DNA of 64,000 bases, from assembly GCA_012845835.1 (NCBI GenBank), contig JABAKD010000001.1, forward strand, positions 3,475,540 to 3,539,539, written 5' to 3'. Under the pieces are notes generated by a model that was not told where the DNA came from, searched no databases, and saw only the letters and a list, made by a program, of their open reading frames with translations. A program made the position numbers and the translations under genes. This document shows positions 54,270 to 64,000 of this stretch, piece after piece (within the stretch, counting starts at the first letter, position 1; each line of letters starts with the position of its first letter). Source of the stretch: Undaria pinnatifida. Its lineage: Eukaryota; Sar; Phaeophyceae; Laminariales; Alariaceae.

Positions 54270-54810
54270 TTCTGTAGGGTTTGTGGATTCCGGTTGAGGG
54301 TATGGGGGTCTTGCAGAACTTCCACAAGTTTCGGATACGGGTATGGAAGCGTTACAGAACTTCCAGAAGTTCCGGGTACTGTGGCGCAGGCATACAGAAC
54401 TCACAGAAGTTCCGGGCGGGTACAAAACATGATGTACCCCCGTACCGCGGGTGTTGTGGCACGGGTCTTACAGAACTCATAGAAGTTCCGGGTACGGGTA
54501 CGAGGTGGGTCTTACAGAACTTTCAGAAGTTCCGGGTACGGGTATGAAAGTCTTACAAAACTTCCAGAACTTCCGGGTATTGTGGCACGGGCGTACAGAA
54601 CTTCCAGAAGTTCGGGGTACGGGTATGAGTGCCCTACAGAAGTTACAGAAGTTCTTTGTAGGGTATGGTTTGGTGTGTACACTACAGTCAGAACCAATAT
54701 AGAAAGTTCGGGTACGGGTGTGAATGTCGTAACGAACTCACAGACGTTCCGGGTACGGGTAGGGTTGTACATAACTCACAGAAGGCCCGGGTACGGGTAA
54801 TTCCCGGGTA
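54270..54810. repeat. GAACTTCCAGAAGTTCCGGG minisatellite, array 1
   Basis: About eleven degenerate 40-55 bp units combine TACAGAACTTCCAGAAGTTC and CGGGTACGGGTATGA. The GAACTT-AAGTTC core is a near palindrome. Confidence 0.88.
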
Positions 54811-55539
54811 AATATTCGCCTCAAAAGGAGCGAAAAAACAACAACTTGACTGGTGAAACGAAGACACAATTGTCAACGCATTTCCAATTACTGCGATTGG
54901 CCTACTGCATACACTGATGGAGTCATAGGAAATAACACATACTGTACGTCTAATCTATACTACCAGGTACTACTGTTTAATGTGAAGAACACACACACAC
55001 TGTTCTGTTGCACCACAGATCATATACTATACTATTATAAGGGTACCCCGGCTGTGGCGCCTGAAAAAAAAAAAACGGCGGTCGCAAGCCCATTTTTTCC
55101 ACCAGCTCGATAAGAAAGTGGCACGACAAAGAAAAGCGAAGCCACCGAAAACACAAGAGAATAGTTTAAGACTTCGATGATATGATAGCGACATCTGCAC
55201 TATTCCGATCGGAAAAGAAAACATTGACAAGATACGCAATACGCAATACGTGCTTTCCCGATAGGAGGAAAAAAATCGTCGTTTCAAACAAATCGACTCC
55301 AATTCAATTCGATTCATGAAGAAGAATAATTTCGATTCAAAAATTTCCTTCGTCAATACGTTGATACGTGCCCTTAGAAACGAAAGAAACATCAACAATG
55401 TACGACGTGCACAGGTAGGTGCTTTTATTGTATGATACGTACTGCTTGCCGTGTTCGGTGTTCGGTGTGTGTGACTGATGACACTGACGACATGTTAATT
55501 AATGCATGATACACTTCTCGGATTAAACCTGGATGAATA
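54811..55539. other. Spacer between two arrays, no gene assigned
   Basis: Unique DNA with an A-run at 55063; a 123-codon minus-strand frame (55027-55398) is unsupported. Confidence 0.35.
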
Positions 55540-55910
55540 CAGAGCACCTCGGGTATTGTACCGAACTATACCCGTACCCCGGGTATTGTGCCACAGCAGT
55601 CTTACAGGAGTCACAAAATTTCCGGATAAGGGTAGGAGGATCCTACAGAACTTCCAGAAGTTCCGGGTATTGTGGTACAGGCATACAGAACTCACAGAAG
55701 TTCCGAGCGGGTACAAAACATGCTGTACCCGTATCCCGGGTATTGCGGCCACGGGCGCACAGAACTTCCAGAAGTTTCCGGGTACAGGTGTGAACGTCGT
55801 ACAGAACTTCCAGAAGTTCCGGGTATGGGTATGAATGCCCAAAAAAACTTAGGGGAGTTTTTCGTAGGGTTACACCCGGGGTAACCCAGGGTAAATACCC
55901 CGGGTACTGC
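55540..55910. repeat. GAACTTCCAGAAGTTCCGGG minisatellite, array 2
   Basis: The same unit as at 54270-54810. It holds a segment (CATACAGAACTCACAGAAGT, GTACAAAACATG) that matches array 1 in order, so the arrays arose by duplication of a larger block. Confidence 0.85.
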
Positions 55911-56866
55911 TTGTACATACACTACAGAGCACAACCTTGCAGTAATTCAACTACAGTAATCATTTTGTCTGCCTTGAAGACCCATCAGATAGATGCCAAG
56001 GGCAGTTCAATCAGTCATATTATACGTCCGCGTCGTAGCCCGGGATTGTGGCAGCGACGTGCCCCAACAAGAAGTAGGTTGATGCGTAGGGACGATACGG
56101 ACAGTGAGGGCCATACGGAGGGTCCACCTTGAACGCAGTCGAAATCATGCTGTCGGAAGGCTCTGCCGCAAACTTGGAGGTCTAGATAATAGGTTTCCTC
56201 GACGGAAACGCCTTCCTGTCCTTGCGGAAAACCTCTAAAACAAAAGTAGCACCCCCTCCCCCCCTAAAAGCGCGACAGAGCACCTATTTGTAAAATCGGT
56301 GTGAAAAAAACTGACCAAACACCCTGTGCCTGTTCGGTTGAGGCCTGCCTTTCGGCTGCCCGATTGTTATAGTAGAAACGCCTATGAAACACGCATCGCC
56401 GCAGGTCTGGTAGATCGTCATCTGTCGGACGTGAGCTACAGTAGGTCCCGTCGTTGGAGCGTAAAGAACCCATGTCTTCTCGAGGTAGCAGGTGTTCTGC
56501 GTTTGAGCTACAAGTACCTCACCCAGCAGGTGGCAGACTGCGGGGAGAAGCCCAGACAAAGGGCCAGGAACAAGAATGGATGCGGAGGTGAGAGCAGTCG
56601 TCGTCGTTACTGCTTCCGACGCTGCCTTTTTTATCCTCGGCTACTAGTCCGGTGGAGGGCGAGAGTCCTCGCTCGCGGCAAGCCGTTCATGGTTGGTCGG
56701 GTTGATCAGACTCGGCAGAAGCGCGCTGCTCGTTCTTATTGGAAACCGACGAAAACGAGCGACGCATCTCTATCGAGCCCCACCAACCCCACCAACCGTC
56801 AGCAGCAGCTGCTGCTGCGAGAGAGGGCTCGCCCACCACTAAGGCAGAAGTAACCGTGGAGAAAAA
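55911..56866. other. Competing open frames, no gene assigned
   Basis: A plus frame (56326-56853, with RHLSDVSYSRSRRWSVKNPC) and a minus frame (56284-56559, with YLEKTWVLYAPTTGPTVAHV) both look partly protein-like over 56330-56560. One may be an exon; I cannot decide the strand. Confidence 0.3.
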
Positions 56867-57054
56867 TGGCAACACCCAAGAAGCAACAACGCACTGCACG
56901 CGTCCACTCTCTTGTTCCTGGCCCTGTCCGTCTGGACTCCTCCCCTAAGTCTGTCACGAAGTGAGATCGTTCGGGAAGTCATCCTGGGATAACCGGCGGG
57001 TTTACACACGAGTACGGGCTTTATGGTCTAGAGGCGTGGACGATGACTCATCTT
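56867..57054 (+). pseudogene. N-terminal remnant of an unassigned gene, frameshifted
   Basis: From ATG 56867 the text reads MATPKKQQRTARVHSLVPGP, VRLDSSPKSVTK, then after a one-base shift EIVREVILG, then after a second shift ITGGFTHEYGLYGLEAWTMT. The three pieces are contiguous and protein-like, suggesting one original frame with two indels. It is cut at 57055 by the inverted-repeat element. A basic Lys/Gln/Arg-rich N-terminus is compatible with a nuclear or transposon protein. The family is not recognised. Confidence 0.3.
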
Positions 57055-57761
57055 AGGGCCGTTCTTATCGGAGACCTTGTTTTGTCTTAAATTTCCTAAT
57101 GTCAAAGTTCCCAAATTTCCATATTTGTGAAATGTGTCTTAAAATACGGAGGCGTTCTGCCATAATTTGTGAAATTCTTCAGCCCCCAAGAATATGGACA
57201 AGTTAACAATCACAAATTTGGAAATCCTGTCGTCGATTTCCATATTTCGAAGGCAGTGCTCCGACCAGCGTCGTGGCTCAACGCTGGGACCATCGGGTAG
57301 CTTCAAACGTGGACAGGGTGGTCCAACATTATGGCCGATGGAAGGAAGCGGCCTGGGCCTCCGGAGGACTCATCCTCGAGCCGGGCGAAACAACGATTCA
57401 GCCTTCCCAACTATTCAGACACGAGGTGCAGAAACATGAAGAAGGCTATCGCTGGTGTCCTCGTCGTGCTCGGCATGTTCCTGACACCAGGGGCTGCTGT
57501 CGCCGGATTGCACGAATCTATTAGGCCTGGGTGCTTTCCTCTGCGGTCTTCCGGGATGTTCGCCTATGCTTGCTGTGTGACGACGCGCGTAGCTGCTGGT
57601 GTGGGTGGTGGCGGTCTTGCTTTATGGCTCGGCTTTCAAAACTCGGGAAAAAAAAAGACAAACAACCACGCGCTCGATAATAATGCAGACGTTTTTCATG
57701 GAAATCCTGGAAAAAAAAAGAGAAAATTTAGGAAATTCACATCTCCGATAAGAACGGCCCT
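57055..57761 (+). mobile_element. 707 bp inverted-repeat element interrupting a coding remnant
   Basis: The ends are perfect 20 bp terminal inverted repeats, AGGGCCGTTCTTATCGGAGA at the left and its complement at the right. Similarity extends imperfectly inward (AATTTCCTAA on the left, its complement on the right). Two TIRs of this kind indicate a cut-and-paste DNA transposon. No transposase domain is visible inside, so it is non-autonomous or carries captured DNA. No clear target-site duplication was found, the flanks being CATCTT and TGGGGC. Confidence 0.65.
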
Positions 57762-57858
57762 TGGGGCCGGCATTACTGTAGCACCCGGCCTAGGTGATCA
57801 TCCTCGCGAAACGCTCATGAGAGCCATAACCTCGCCTGTTGGAGGCAGTGCTGACTAA
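57331..57858 (+). CDS. ORF of 175 aa inside and past the inverted-repeat element
   Basis: The frame contains MADGRKRPGPPEDSSSSRAK, QRFSLPNYSDTRC, MKKAIAGVLVVLGMFLTPGA and a Lys-rich part near the right TIR. The middle reads like a signal-anchor helix. The first half looks more protein-like than its other frames. It crosses the right TIR, so the C-terminus is unlikely to be genuine. It could be captured host coding sequence. No family is recognised. Confidence 0.22.
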   Translation: MADGRKRPGPPEDSSSSRAKQRFSLPNYSDTRCRNMKKAIAGVLVVLGMFLTPGAAVAGLHESIRPGCFPLRSSGMFAYACCVTTRVAAGVGGGGLALWLGFQNSGKKKTNNHALDNNADVFHGNPGKKKRKFRKFTSPIRTALGAGITVAPGLGDHPRETLMRAITSPVGGSAD

Positions 57859-58266
57859 AGGGATTGCATGTAGCCCGCGGGTAAATCCGAGGACCAGACG
57901 GGCAACAGTTCGTGTTGTTTTTAGAGACACCGTAACCACTGAGCTAAGCAGTTAGCACCATGAATAATAGGCTATACCAAGACAGAATTATGCCGTCACA
58001 GTCAAGACAGAATCATGCCGTCACAGAGTTCGGCTGCAACAAAGCGAGCGCTGTTTCGGTATTCTACAGCGCCAGCACCAGCATCCGACCGGTTATACCG
58101 GCCGCAATATCCACGCCAACAAACCTAGGAGTCAAGGATGCACCTGGGACGTCCCCTGTCGACCACAGCATGCCTGCTGTTTTAATCAAAAACTGTAACA
58201 GCAACCGAAATTATACGGATACCTGCTGGGAATATCCCCACACATCATCGTATCACTCAGTAGGAG

Positions 58267-58551
58267 ATGGATATCATACTGTTGAGGCGGAAAAAGCCGC
58301 TCACGCGCGACGATCTTTCCAGCCTGATTCAGATTGTAAGCTGGACCTTCGATACCAAGAGGGCGCGAGGGGAATCTTCACAAGCGCGCAGACAAAAAAT
58401 TGCGCTGAGAAGCAGTGGCTACAAGCAAGTGCATCCGCGACGCGCTAGAACCGGGACGGGCGGACGCCATGGCGCTCCTGACCTTCAACACCGTGAGCAG
58501 ATATTGAAAACAAAACCGGCAGACAATCAACAAACGCTGGGATGCACGTAA
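58267..58551 (+). CDS. Unassigned exon-like coding stretch
   Basis: ATG 58267 gives MDIILLRRKKPLTRDDLSSL and IQIVSWTFDTKRARGES; a GTAAGC donor occurs after LSSLIQI. Slightly downstream, another frame (58421-58491) gives ATSKCIRDALEPGRADAM and ALLTFNT directly before GTGAGC. These could be exons of one small gene, but acceptors and joins are not resolved. Confidence 0.22.
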   Translation: MDIILLRRKKPLTRDDLSSLIQIVSWTFDTKRARGESSQARRQKIALRSSGYKQVHPRRARTGTGGRHGAPDLQHREQILKTKPADNQQTLGCT

Positions 58552-58602
58552 CAAAAATTGAACGACAGTCGAACGAAGCCCAGACTCTAGTAGTTTGTCC
58601 TG

Positions 58603-58680
58603 CCGACGACGCCACGTGTTAAGGTATGTCGACGACGCCACGTGTTAAGGTATGTCGACGACGCCACGTGTTGAGGTATA
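58603..58680. repeat. Three tandem ~26 bp units with CACGTG
   Basis: GACGACGCCACGTGTTAAGG and TATGTC repeated; each unit holds the CACGTG palindrome. Confidence 0.92.
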
Positions 58681-58979
58681 ACCCAAGGTTGCAGTTCGTA
58701 TATAATACATGAGTGGTTGGTATGTGGTCCGAACACCATTGGTGTTGGCACTATTTTCTGCAGCGGACATCGATTGCCAGGTACATATTATATATCCCGA
58801 CGTGTGGGACACTCGGGCTCGGGGAGGCCAAGACCTTTTACAGTAAAAAGCACCGGATATTCCTACAAGTATCAATAGCATGCCTATGATACCATACCAG
58901 TTACAGGTACAGAGAAAGACGTTTCGTGACCGCTTTTTTTTTCGTATTTTTAGGGTCGTTCCGAACGAACGTACAAAAA

Positions 58980-59220
58980 ATAAGCAATTCCTGACAAAAA
59001 AAAAAGTAAGAAAATGTCACGACTCACTGACATTTTGAATTTCTGAAATGCCACGTTTAGAAAAAGAAGAAAAAAAAAAAAACACGCATTTTTGTCAGGA
59101 ATCCTTGACATCATAATTTTTTTGGACAATGTCAAAAACGATTCAAAGTCCGGATTCCGCGACAAAATATCACGATTCGTGAAAATGTCACGTTTTTATT
59201 TCAGGAGTCCTGACATTTGT
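58980..59220. repeat. Inverted TTCCTGACA / TGTCAGGAA repeats
   Basis: AATTCCTGACAAAAA (58985) pairs with TTTTTGTCAGGAATCC (59091). Further AAAATGTCACG and GTCCTGACATTTG words extend it. It looks like a small foldback element with A-rich interior. Confidence 0.55.
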
Positions 59221-59428
59221 TGTGTTCGCTAGTAACGGCCCTTATTATTGGTCTATTTCCTGGGTACCCACTCCTAGCAGTACCAAAATACGATGCGTTA
59301 GCATGAGACGGACCCTACTACAACACTGCTATATAAACCACAAATCACTGGCCGTAGAGCGAGCGCTGTACACCAAGGGGGGGTCGGAGCCCTTAACGAG
59401 CTCGCCACGTTCGAAGTTCACGACTCAC

Positions 59429-59578
59429 GACGCTGTCGGTGATTGCGTCGAACGAAGTGCGTGGGGAACACGAAATTGCGCCGCGTCTAATCCAAGATCT
59501 GCTTGAAAATTTCTCAGGCCGATCGATGTTGGCCAAGATCGCCGCGAGAAATCGTTTTTTTTCCCGGAATTCTGGAGA
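59429..59578 (+). CDS. Exon-like stretch, unassigned
   Basis: One frame reads LTTLSVIASNEVRGEHEIAP and then RLIQDLLENFSGRSMLAKIA, helical and protein-like, and runs into a T-rich segment. The minus strand is open over 651 bases here (59425-60075), but its translation is irregular. Start, splice sites and family are unknown. Confidence 0.2.
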
Positions 59579-60519
59579 GTTAAAAAAAAAAAACTACCAA
59601 ATTGGGTGCATACCGGCAAAGTTTGGCGGGGATCTTCGGGATTTTCAAAGGTTTGGGCTTCCATTGTCGTCAGTCTAAGATAAGAGGAAGACGATATCGC
59701 TTGCGTTACTAAAACCAATTCATACTGTTTCAAGACATGACTTATTTTTGATGTTAGAGGGAGACGATATGCAGGGTGTCTCTGCGTATGATGATGTTGA
59801 TCACTCACTCGTGGGAGTTGATAGTACTGCTGTACCAACAGCAGTATAGCGTTTGCCTCCTCCCCACATGTCTTCTGACGAGAAGGGGCGAGTGGCTCAA
59901 CTATATTACATACACGGAAATTTGCGTGATTTTGCACGATTTCTGAATAAAAAGCAAATACAATAAAAAAAAGTGCAAAACACGGCCTGCAACAGGCGGA
60001 AGAAAAGCCATTATCAACCATCAAGAGCAAAAAAGCGGATAATGCGCCGAATGCGCAGTACTCCCGCGTATGCACATCGCATACCAGAGGGTACTCTGTA
60101 TAATATCATACCCGGTAAGAGCCTAAACTAAAATGCGGACAACTTTTTCTCTGGCTATCATTGGGGAAAATGATAGATTTTCTCGCTCTGCACTAAATTT
60201 GTTAGAGGCAGAGCCGATCCGAAAGAGAGCCAGCAGCAACAGAGCAACAGCAAAGAAAGCACCAGCGCGTAGAGCATAGCAGCATAGCAGCAAGGCGGTA
60301 TTGCGATGGTATTGCGATGACGGGACCAGGTTATTAGTTGAAGCGACCTAAAATAAGCGAGAAGTACGGTCTCGTCAACCAGCAACCTTCTATCTAATAG
60401 AGCGTGCCAAATCACAACTTTCGTTGTACGAGTACTGCGAGCGTGTCGTGCACGTAACCTCGGCGATATCCTCCACGTGCCCTGGCCGCAATAATCGTCG
60501 ATGTTTTTTATCATAGGGA
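59579..60519. other. No gene assigned
   Basis: Minus-strand frames of 216 (59425-60075) and 118 codons (60158-60514) are long for this DNA, but have no motif; the second has a Leu/Cys-rich hydrophobic stretch. Confidence 0.3.
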
Positions 60520-60868
60520 CCGTTCGCCCCGGCGGCGCATCAGGTTATCCTCGAGCCTGGTATAGGTCATTTTCGTGAGTTCGAGTCGCCCCGAGTGCAT
60601 ACTCGTATAAATTCGTATTAAATAGGAACTTTTTCGATGTGCACGAATTGACTTGCGGAAAGCGCGAGAGCGCGAGTTAGCAACACTCGATGAAAAACTT
60701 GACGGGCAGTGGGATTGCTGAACCCTATGCGCGATACAAATTGAAGGCAAGAACCGGGGGGGGGAGGGGAGGAAGAAACTACACCTACCGGTGACCACGG
60801 CTTTTGTCCATAACAATATGATATGCTGGAGGAAAGTAGAACAAGTGTGACAAAAAACACACACACAC
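60520..60868 (+). mobile_element. SINE-A full copy with (CA)n-like tail
   Basis: CGTTCGCCCCGGCGGCGCAT with an A box (GGCGCATCAGGTT) and B box (GAGTTCGAGTCGCCC). It is a close relative of the 10106 copy, sharing the GGCGGCGCATC and GAGTCGCCCCGAG variants. It has small insertions in the tail and an ACACACAC end. Confidence 0.85.
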
Positions 60869-62929
60869 TTCATCACCTCTTTTAACACATTTTTTACTCT
60901 CCTGCTCGAAACGAGGTATAGACTAATATTACAACACGAGTATATACTCAATACATGGGTTATTCACTCGGTTCCTAACGCTGCACAGACGTAACGAGCG
61001 CGCCTACCCCGACGCTTCTTGGAACTTGGAACGTATGCACTCGGAGAGTCTTGAACCCACGACCTTGATGTAGGTAGGGACGAAACTCGGCTGATGCACG
61101 AAAATAGAGGTTAATACCACACAGGTGCATACCTGGTAGTACCTGCTAGACTACAGCAGTAGTATTAATAGTAGTACGTTAAAAACACCATCGGGGACGC
61201 AGGTATGTACTAAAATTCCTAAAAGCGATCGAGCCGACTGACTGAACGAGTGAACCAGGGGCAAGAGCACCGTCATCGACAACCTCGGCACAGCAAAAAA
61301 AAGTAAAAACAAAAGCCTAGTTTGTAAGCGTGACGAAAAAGGACAGGAGCTATCAATGGCTTGATTGATTGTATTTGATTGTGGGAGGAGGGAAAAGGGC
61401 AACAAACCATGGAGCAATCAATTTCTTGTCAGTCTCTCTGTGACGGATGATGATACGATCAGGACGGGACCTGAAACTTGAAACTTGCCGGTGGCGAGAG
61501 AGGTTCAACTCAATCAACATGCTCTGACCGCCGCTCACCGCACAGCTCGAGGCAGGCAAAACGCAGTCAGCATCACAACAAGGAGCAATATATACACCGC
61601 GCTGCCACACGGTAACTGGTATAAATAAAGTGGGCGCGGGTAACAGCACACGCGATCCACTTTCGAGGTACGAGGGGATGATATGGAACGTGCTGTAGAC
61701 GCACCGCAAGACGAGCCCCTCTGCCCTCTCTCTGCCTGCCTGTGTGCATACACGTGTTTTGCCAAGCTTTGTGCGTGAAAGCTCAAAGTTCGGCACAACA
61801 ATTTGAGAATTCAATTGTCGATTGTCGCGGGTACACAATAAACAGTAGTAGTCTTTTATTTTTCCTTCATTATTTTACCTGGTATTACTTTTGCTGACGC
61901 TGCTACTACTGCTGCCGCTGCTGCTGCTGTTGCGCTCGACAAGCGTCGTAAATTTTACCGCTCCTTGCGTAGACAAGTACCTGGTACCGGATAGATTGGT
62001 TGTCTGTCCTCTGCCTACTCGTAGCACTACGGCTGGCTGCGGTGCTGCCTGCTGCCTGTGCTGGTGCTGTTGCTGCTGTACGTACGCTGTACTACTGTTG
62101 TGTGGGAATACCCGTGACGTTCGTGTACGTGTTGCACGCATGTTTAAGATGGCGAAGCAATTCCGTGTTGCGTGCTCTCTCGGTCACATCACCATCAACA
62201 CACCACGACGGACATGCGTAGACATGGACCGTCAGTCTCAGGCCTCAGGCATCCACACATACAAGCACCAACGACAGCATGCACCAGGTACTAGACATAT
62301 CATCACAGGTGCGTGTACCTCGCGATATCCGAGCATTGTCGACCAATGCTGCCTAAACGAGCTCACTCGGCGACTCCTTGAGCTAGGTTCAATGTTCAGC
62401 AACCTAGCGTCGTGCGTTGGTTCACCTGTCAGCGCTTATAGATTGCTCCAGCTGCTGCTGCTGCTGCTGCTGTCTGCCGCTGCGGCTGTGTCCTGACGTA
62501 CCCTGCGTCTCGATTCTCGAAGTAATAATTGCTCTCGGATTGGTTGCCTCGAGTTGCTGTTGTTTTTGTTGCTCCTGCTGCTCCTGCTGCTGCCGAGCTA
62601 TTAATAATCTGCTGTTGCTGCTTGCTGCTGCTGGTGATGATGACGCTATACGCGCGAAGCCTGTACATACGACGGAGGACGTGTGAAGACGACGATCGAC
62701 CGGTGCAAAACGAAACGTTTGGGCAAAGAACAACTCGAATTTGATGTGAGGAGGGAGACCGGAGACGTGCCGGAGACGTTGCCGTAGGCTTGCCGGAGAC
62801 CCAACGGAGACTTACCGGAGAAGGAGACTTGCCGGCGTGCGGAGAAGGCACGAGGAGCCGAGGAGCGCAGAAAGCAGCAAGCGGCACACAGAATGGAGCA
62901 AGCAAGCGAAGGGGCCGGATGAAAGGGAA
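60869..62929. other. No gene assigned
   Basis: A tRNA-like B-box word (GTGGGTTCAAGACTC, minus strand) lies near 61050-61070 without a good A box. CTG/TGC triplets occur at 61900-61930, 62450-62480 and 62570-62640. GCCGGAGAC words repeat at 62755-62830. Confidence 0.35.
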
Positions 62930-63432
62930 GATCCTTGGAGGCCGAGGTTTGACGTCTTGACTGACTGCAACAATGCACTAAATATGATATATTAAGGCCT
63001 AGGGAGGCCTTGACGCGTCAAATTGTACCAGTCTCTTCGTGTTTGCGACAAAAATTTCAAAGATGCTACGCTTTAGCTTGACTGACCCCTCTACCTGATC
63101 TAGAAATAAATTGACAGCGTGACCGCACCGCCACCGCCGTTTGACCCCTGACTTGACGTTGACGGATCAAGAGAAAGATCCAAGAGGGGGCTCTTAGGAT
63201 ACCACGGTTTGACGCCTTGACTGACTGTCCGACTTCATTCAATATATTACATGGAGGCTTTAATAGGCCTTGACGCGTCAGGCTACATCGGTCTCTTCGT
63301 ACGTGCGGATGCTAGGAGACGGTGATTAGATGCCTGGACTGACCGCTTCGGTGAGTCAAAAACTAGTATATTAAGTCAAAAGAGGCCTTGACGCGTCCGG
63401 CAAAACCGGTTTCATTTTTTGAATCTCTTCGT
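62930..63432. repeat. Three copies of a ~125 bp unit with AGGCCTTGACGCGTC
   Basis: Copies at ~62945-63050, 63205-63305 and 63310-63430 share GACTGAC, ATATATTA, the strictly kept AGGCCTTGACGCGTC and CTCTTCGTNNNTGCG. The first two are separated by ~140 bp of unique DNA. Confidence 0.78.
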
Positions 63433-64000
63433 ATTGAATCTTTTATTGGGCCGGATCGCAACTCGGAACGTTTGACGGAGTACGAAAATCTCGCCGCTTT
63501 TTCCAATTTCGGAGGATAGGATTTGGAACGTTTCGCCTTCTTTTTTCTCCGATCTTTGTTTGATCGTTTGGTCTCGATCGTGACGTTTTGTATCGTGTAC
63601 TCGTGTGCCACGATGACTCGTACTGCTGCAGTCTCGTGCATGATGCGAGTATGCATGGCATGGATGGCAGTGTACGGCGGTGTATAATACGGTGGTGTAC
63701 TCGCCGTGCGGTGTATTTGCTGTAGCACGCGCGTGTACGCAAGGCTTGTGCGGCGTATCATACGCCGTGTAGGTATCGGTTCGGACGGTCGGTGGAAGTG
63801 TGCACGGTCGTGGTTGGCGGTGTACGGTGGTGCTGTGACGCGGTGGTAGTGGTGGTGGTGGTGGTGGTCGGGACCACACGCCACACACGTGCACCGATTG
63901 CGAGCAGCGTGCGTACACGCATGCTGCACGAGTATGTATACGTGCACGTTCTGATTGCTGTGTGCATGCAAGAGCTAACGTCCTACCTGGTGCAGTAGTA
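63433..64000. other. GTGTAC/GGTGGT-rich end of the window
   Basis: CGGTGGTGTAC and GGTGTACGG words recur at 63670-63870, ending in a (GTG)n run. Minus-strand Thr/His-rich frames follow the repeats. Confidence 0.45.

Noticed and set aside
54290-55860. Heat-shock-element-like GAA/TTC words in the minisatellites
   Set aside because: The spacing is GAA-n-TTC and not GAA-nn-TTC, and the words are fixed parts of a tandem unit.
59425-60075. 216-codon minus-strand ORF
   Set aside because: Long but irregular in composition, passes through A-runs, and a different frame on the plus strand looks more protein-like at one end.

Overview
This window reads as nuclear DNA of a eukaryote with large introns and many repeats. 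The best guess is a brown alga or related stramenopile. That guess rests on overall character: G/C-balanced DNA, U2-type introns of hundreds to thousands of bases with pyrimidine-rich (often TTG-rich) 3' ends, TTAGGG-type telomere-like tracts, a p300-like TAZ protein, a plant/protist-style PP2C, and a LINE tail. It is an inference, not a proven assignment. No bacterial, phage, organellar, rRNA or CRISPR signal was seen. The sequence starts and ends inside repetitive DNA.

Two genes can be rebuilt exon by exon with consistent reading phase. (1) On the + strand, about 18331-42028, is a PPM/PP2C-type Ser/Thr phosphatase. Seven exons (35133-42028) carry every signature motif of the family. Two further upstream exons (18331-18485 and 21635-21747) fit in phase but lie across a 13.4 kb repeat-filled intron; the true first exon was not found. 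(2) On the - strand, 53494 to 50900, is a complete-looking four-exon gene for a 356-residue protein. It has a Gln/Pro/Ala-rich N-terminus, a full TAZ zinc finger (three HCCC sites) and an acidic Asp/Ser tail, but no acetyltransferase domain. All other coding signals are weak or broken: the C-terminal end of a non-LTR retrotransposon (11641-11953) with a tandemly repeated downstream module (to 12665), an ORF pair with a Cys cluster (4176-4885), a frameshifted ORF cut by an inverted-repeat element (56867-57055), and several unassigned ORFs.

Most of the window is repeats, and several families recur often enough to be defined from this window alone. SINE-A has a tRNA-like head with A and B boxes and lies at 10 kb, 13.5 kb, 16 kb (a cluster of four pieces), 20 kb, 40 kb and 60.5 kb. 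SINE-A2 has a different tRNA-like head (19.7-20.1 kb, with tails at 14.5 and 28.8 kb). SINE-C ends in (CAA)n and creates the long (TTG)n runs at 0.8, 14.0, 23.4 and 28.1 kb. The three share a tail motif around TGTGACCACGG. A dispersed ~95 bp family (B) occurs nine times. Short inverted-repeat elements include family D (five copies, one carrying a nested 105 bp TA-flanked element), M3, a foldback family, and larger elements at 2.9, 24.4, 29.7 and 57.1 kb.

Between these lie many tandem arrays: telomere-like TAACCC, GACCC and CCGAA pentamers, GATC-rich, GGCCATA, TTGA, poly-G/C-spaced units and triplet runs. The phosphatase introns hold much of this material, including repeated copies of one of its own splice acceptors and a decayed copy of one exon end. 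The two genes point to ordinary cell regulation (protein dephosphorylation and transcriptional coactivation); nothing in the sequence links them functionally.
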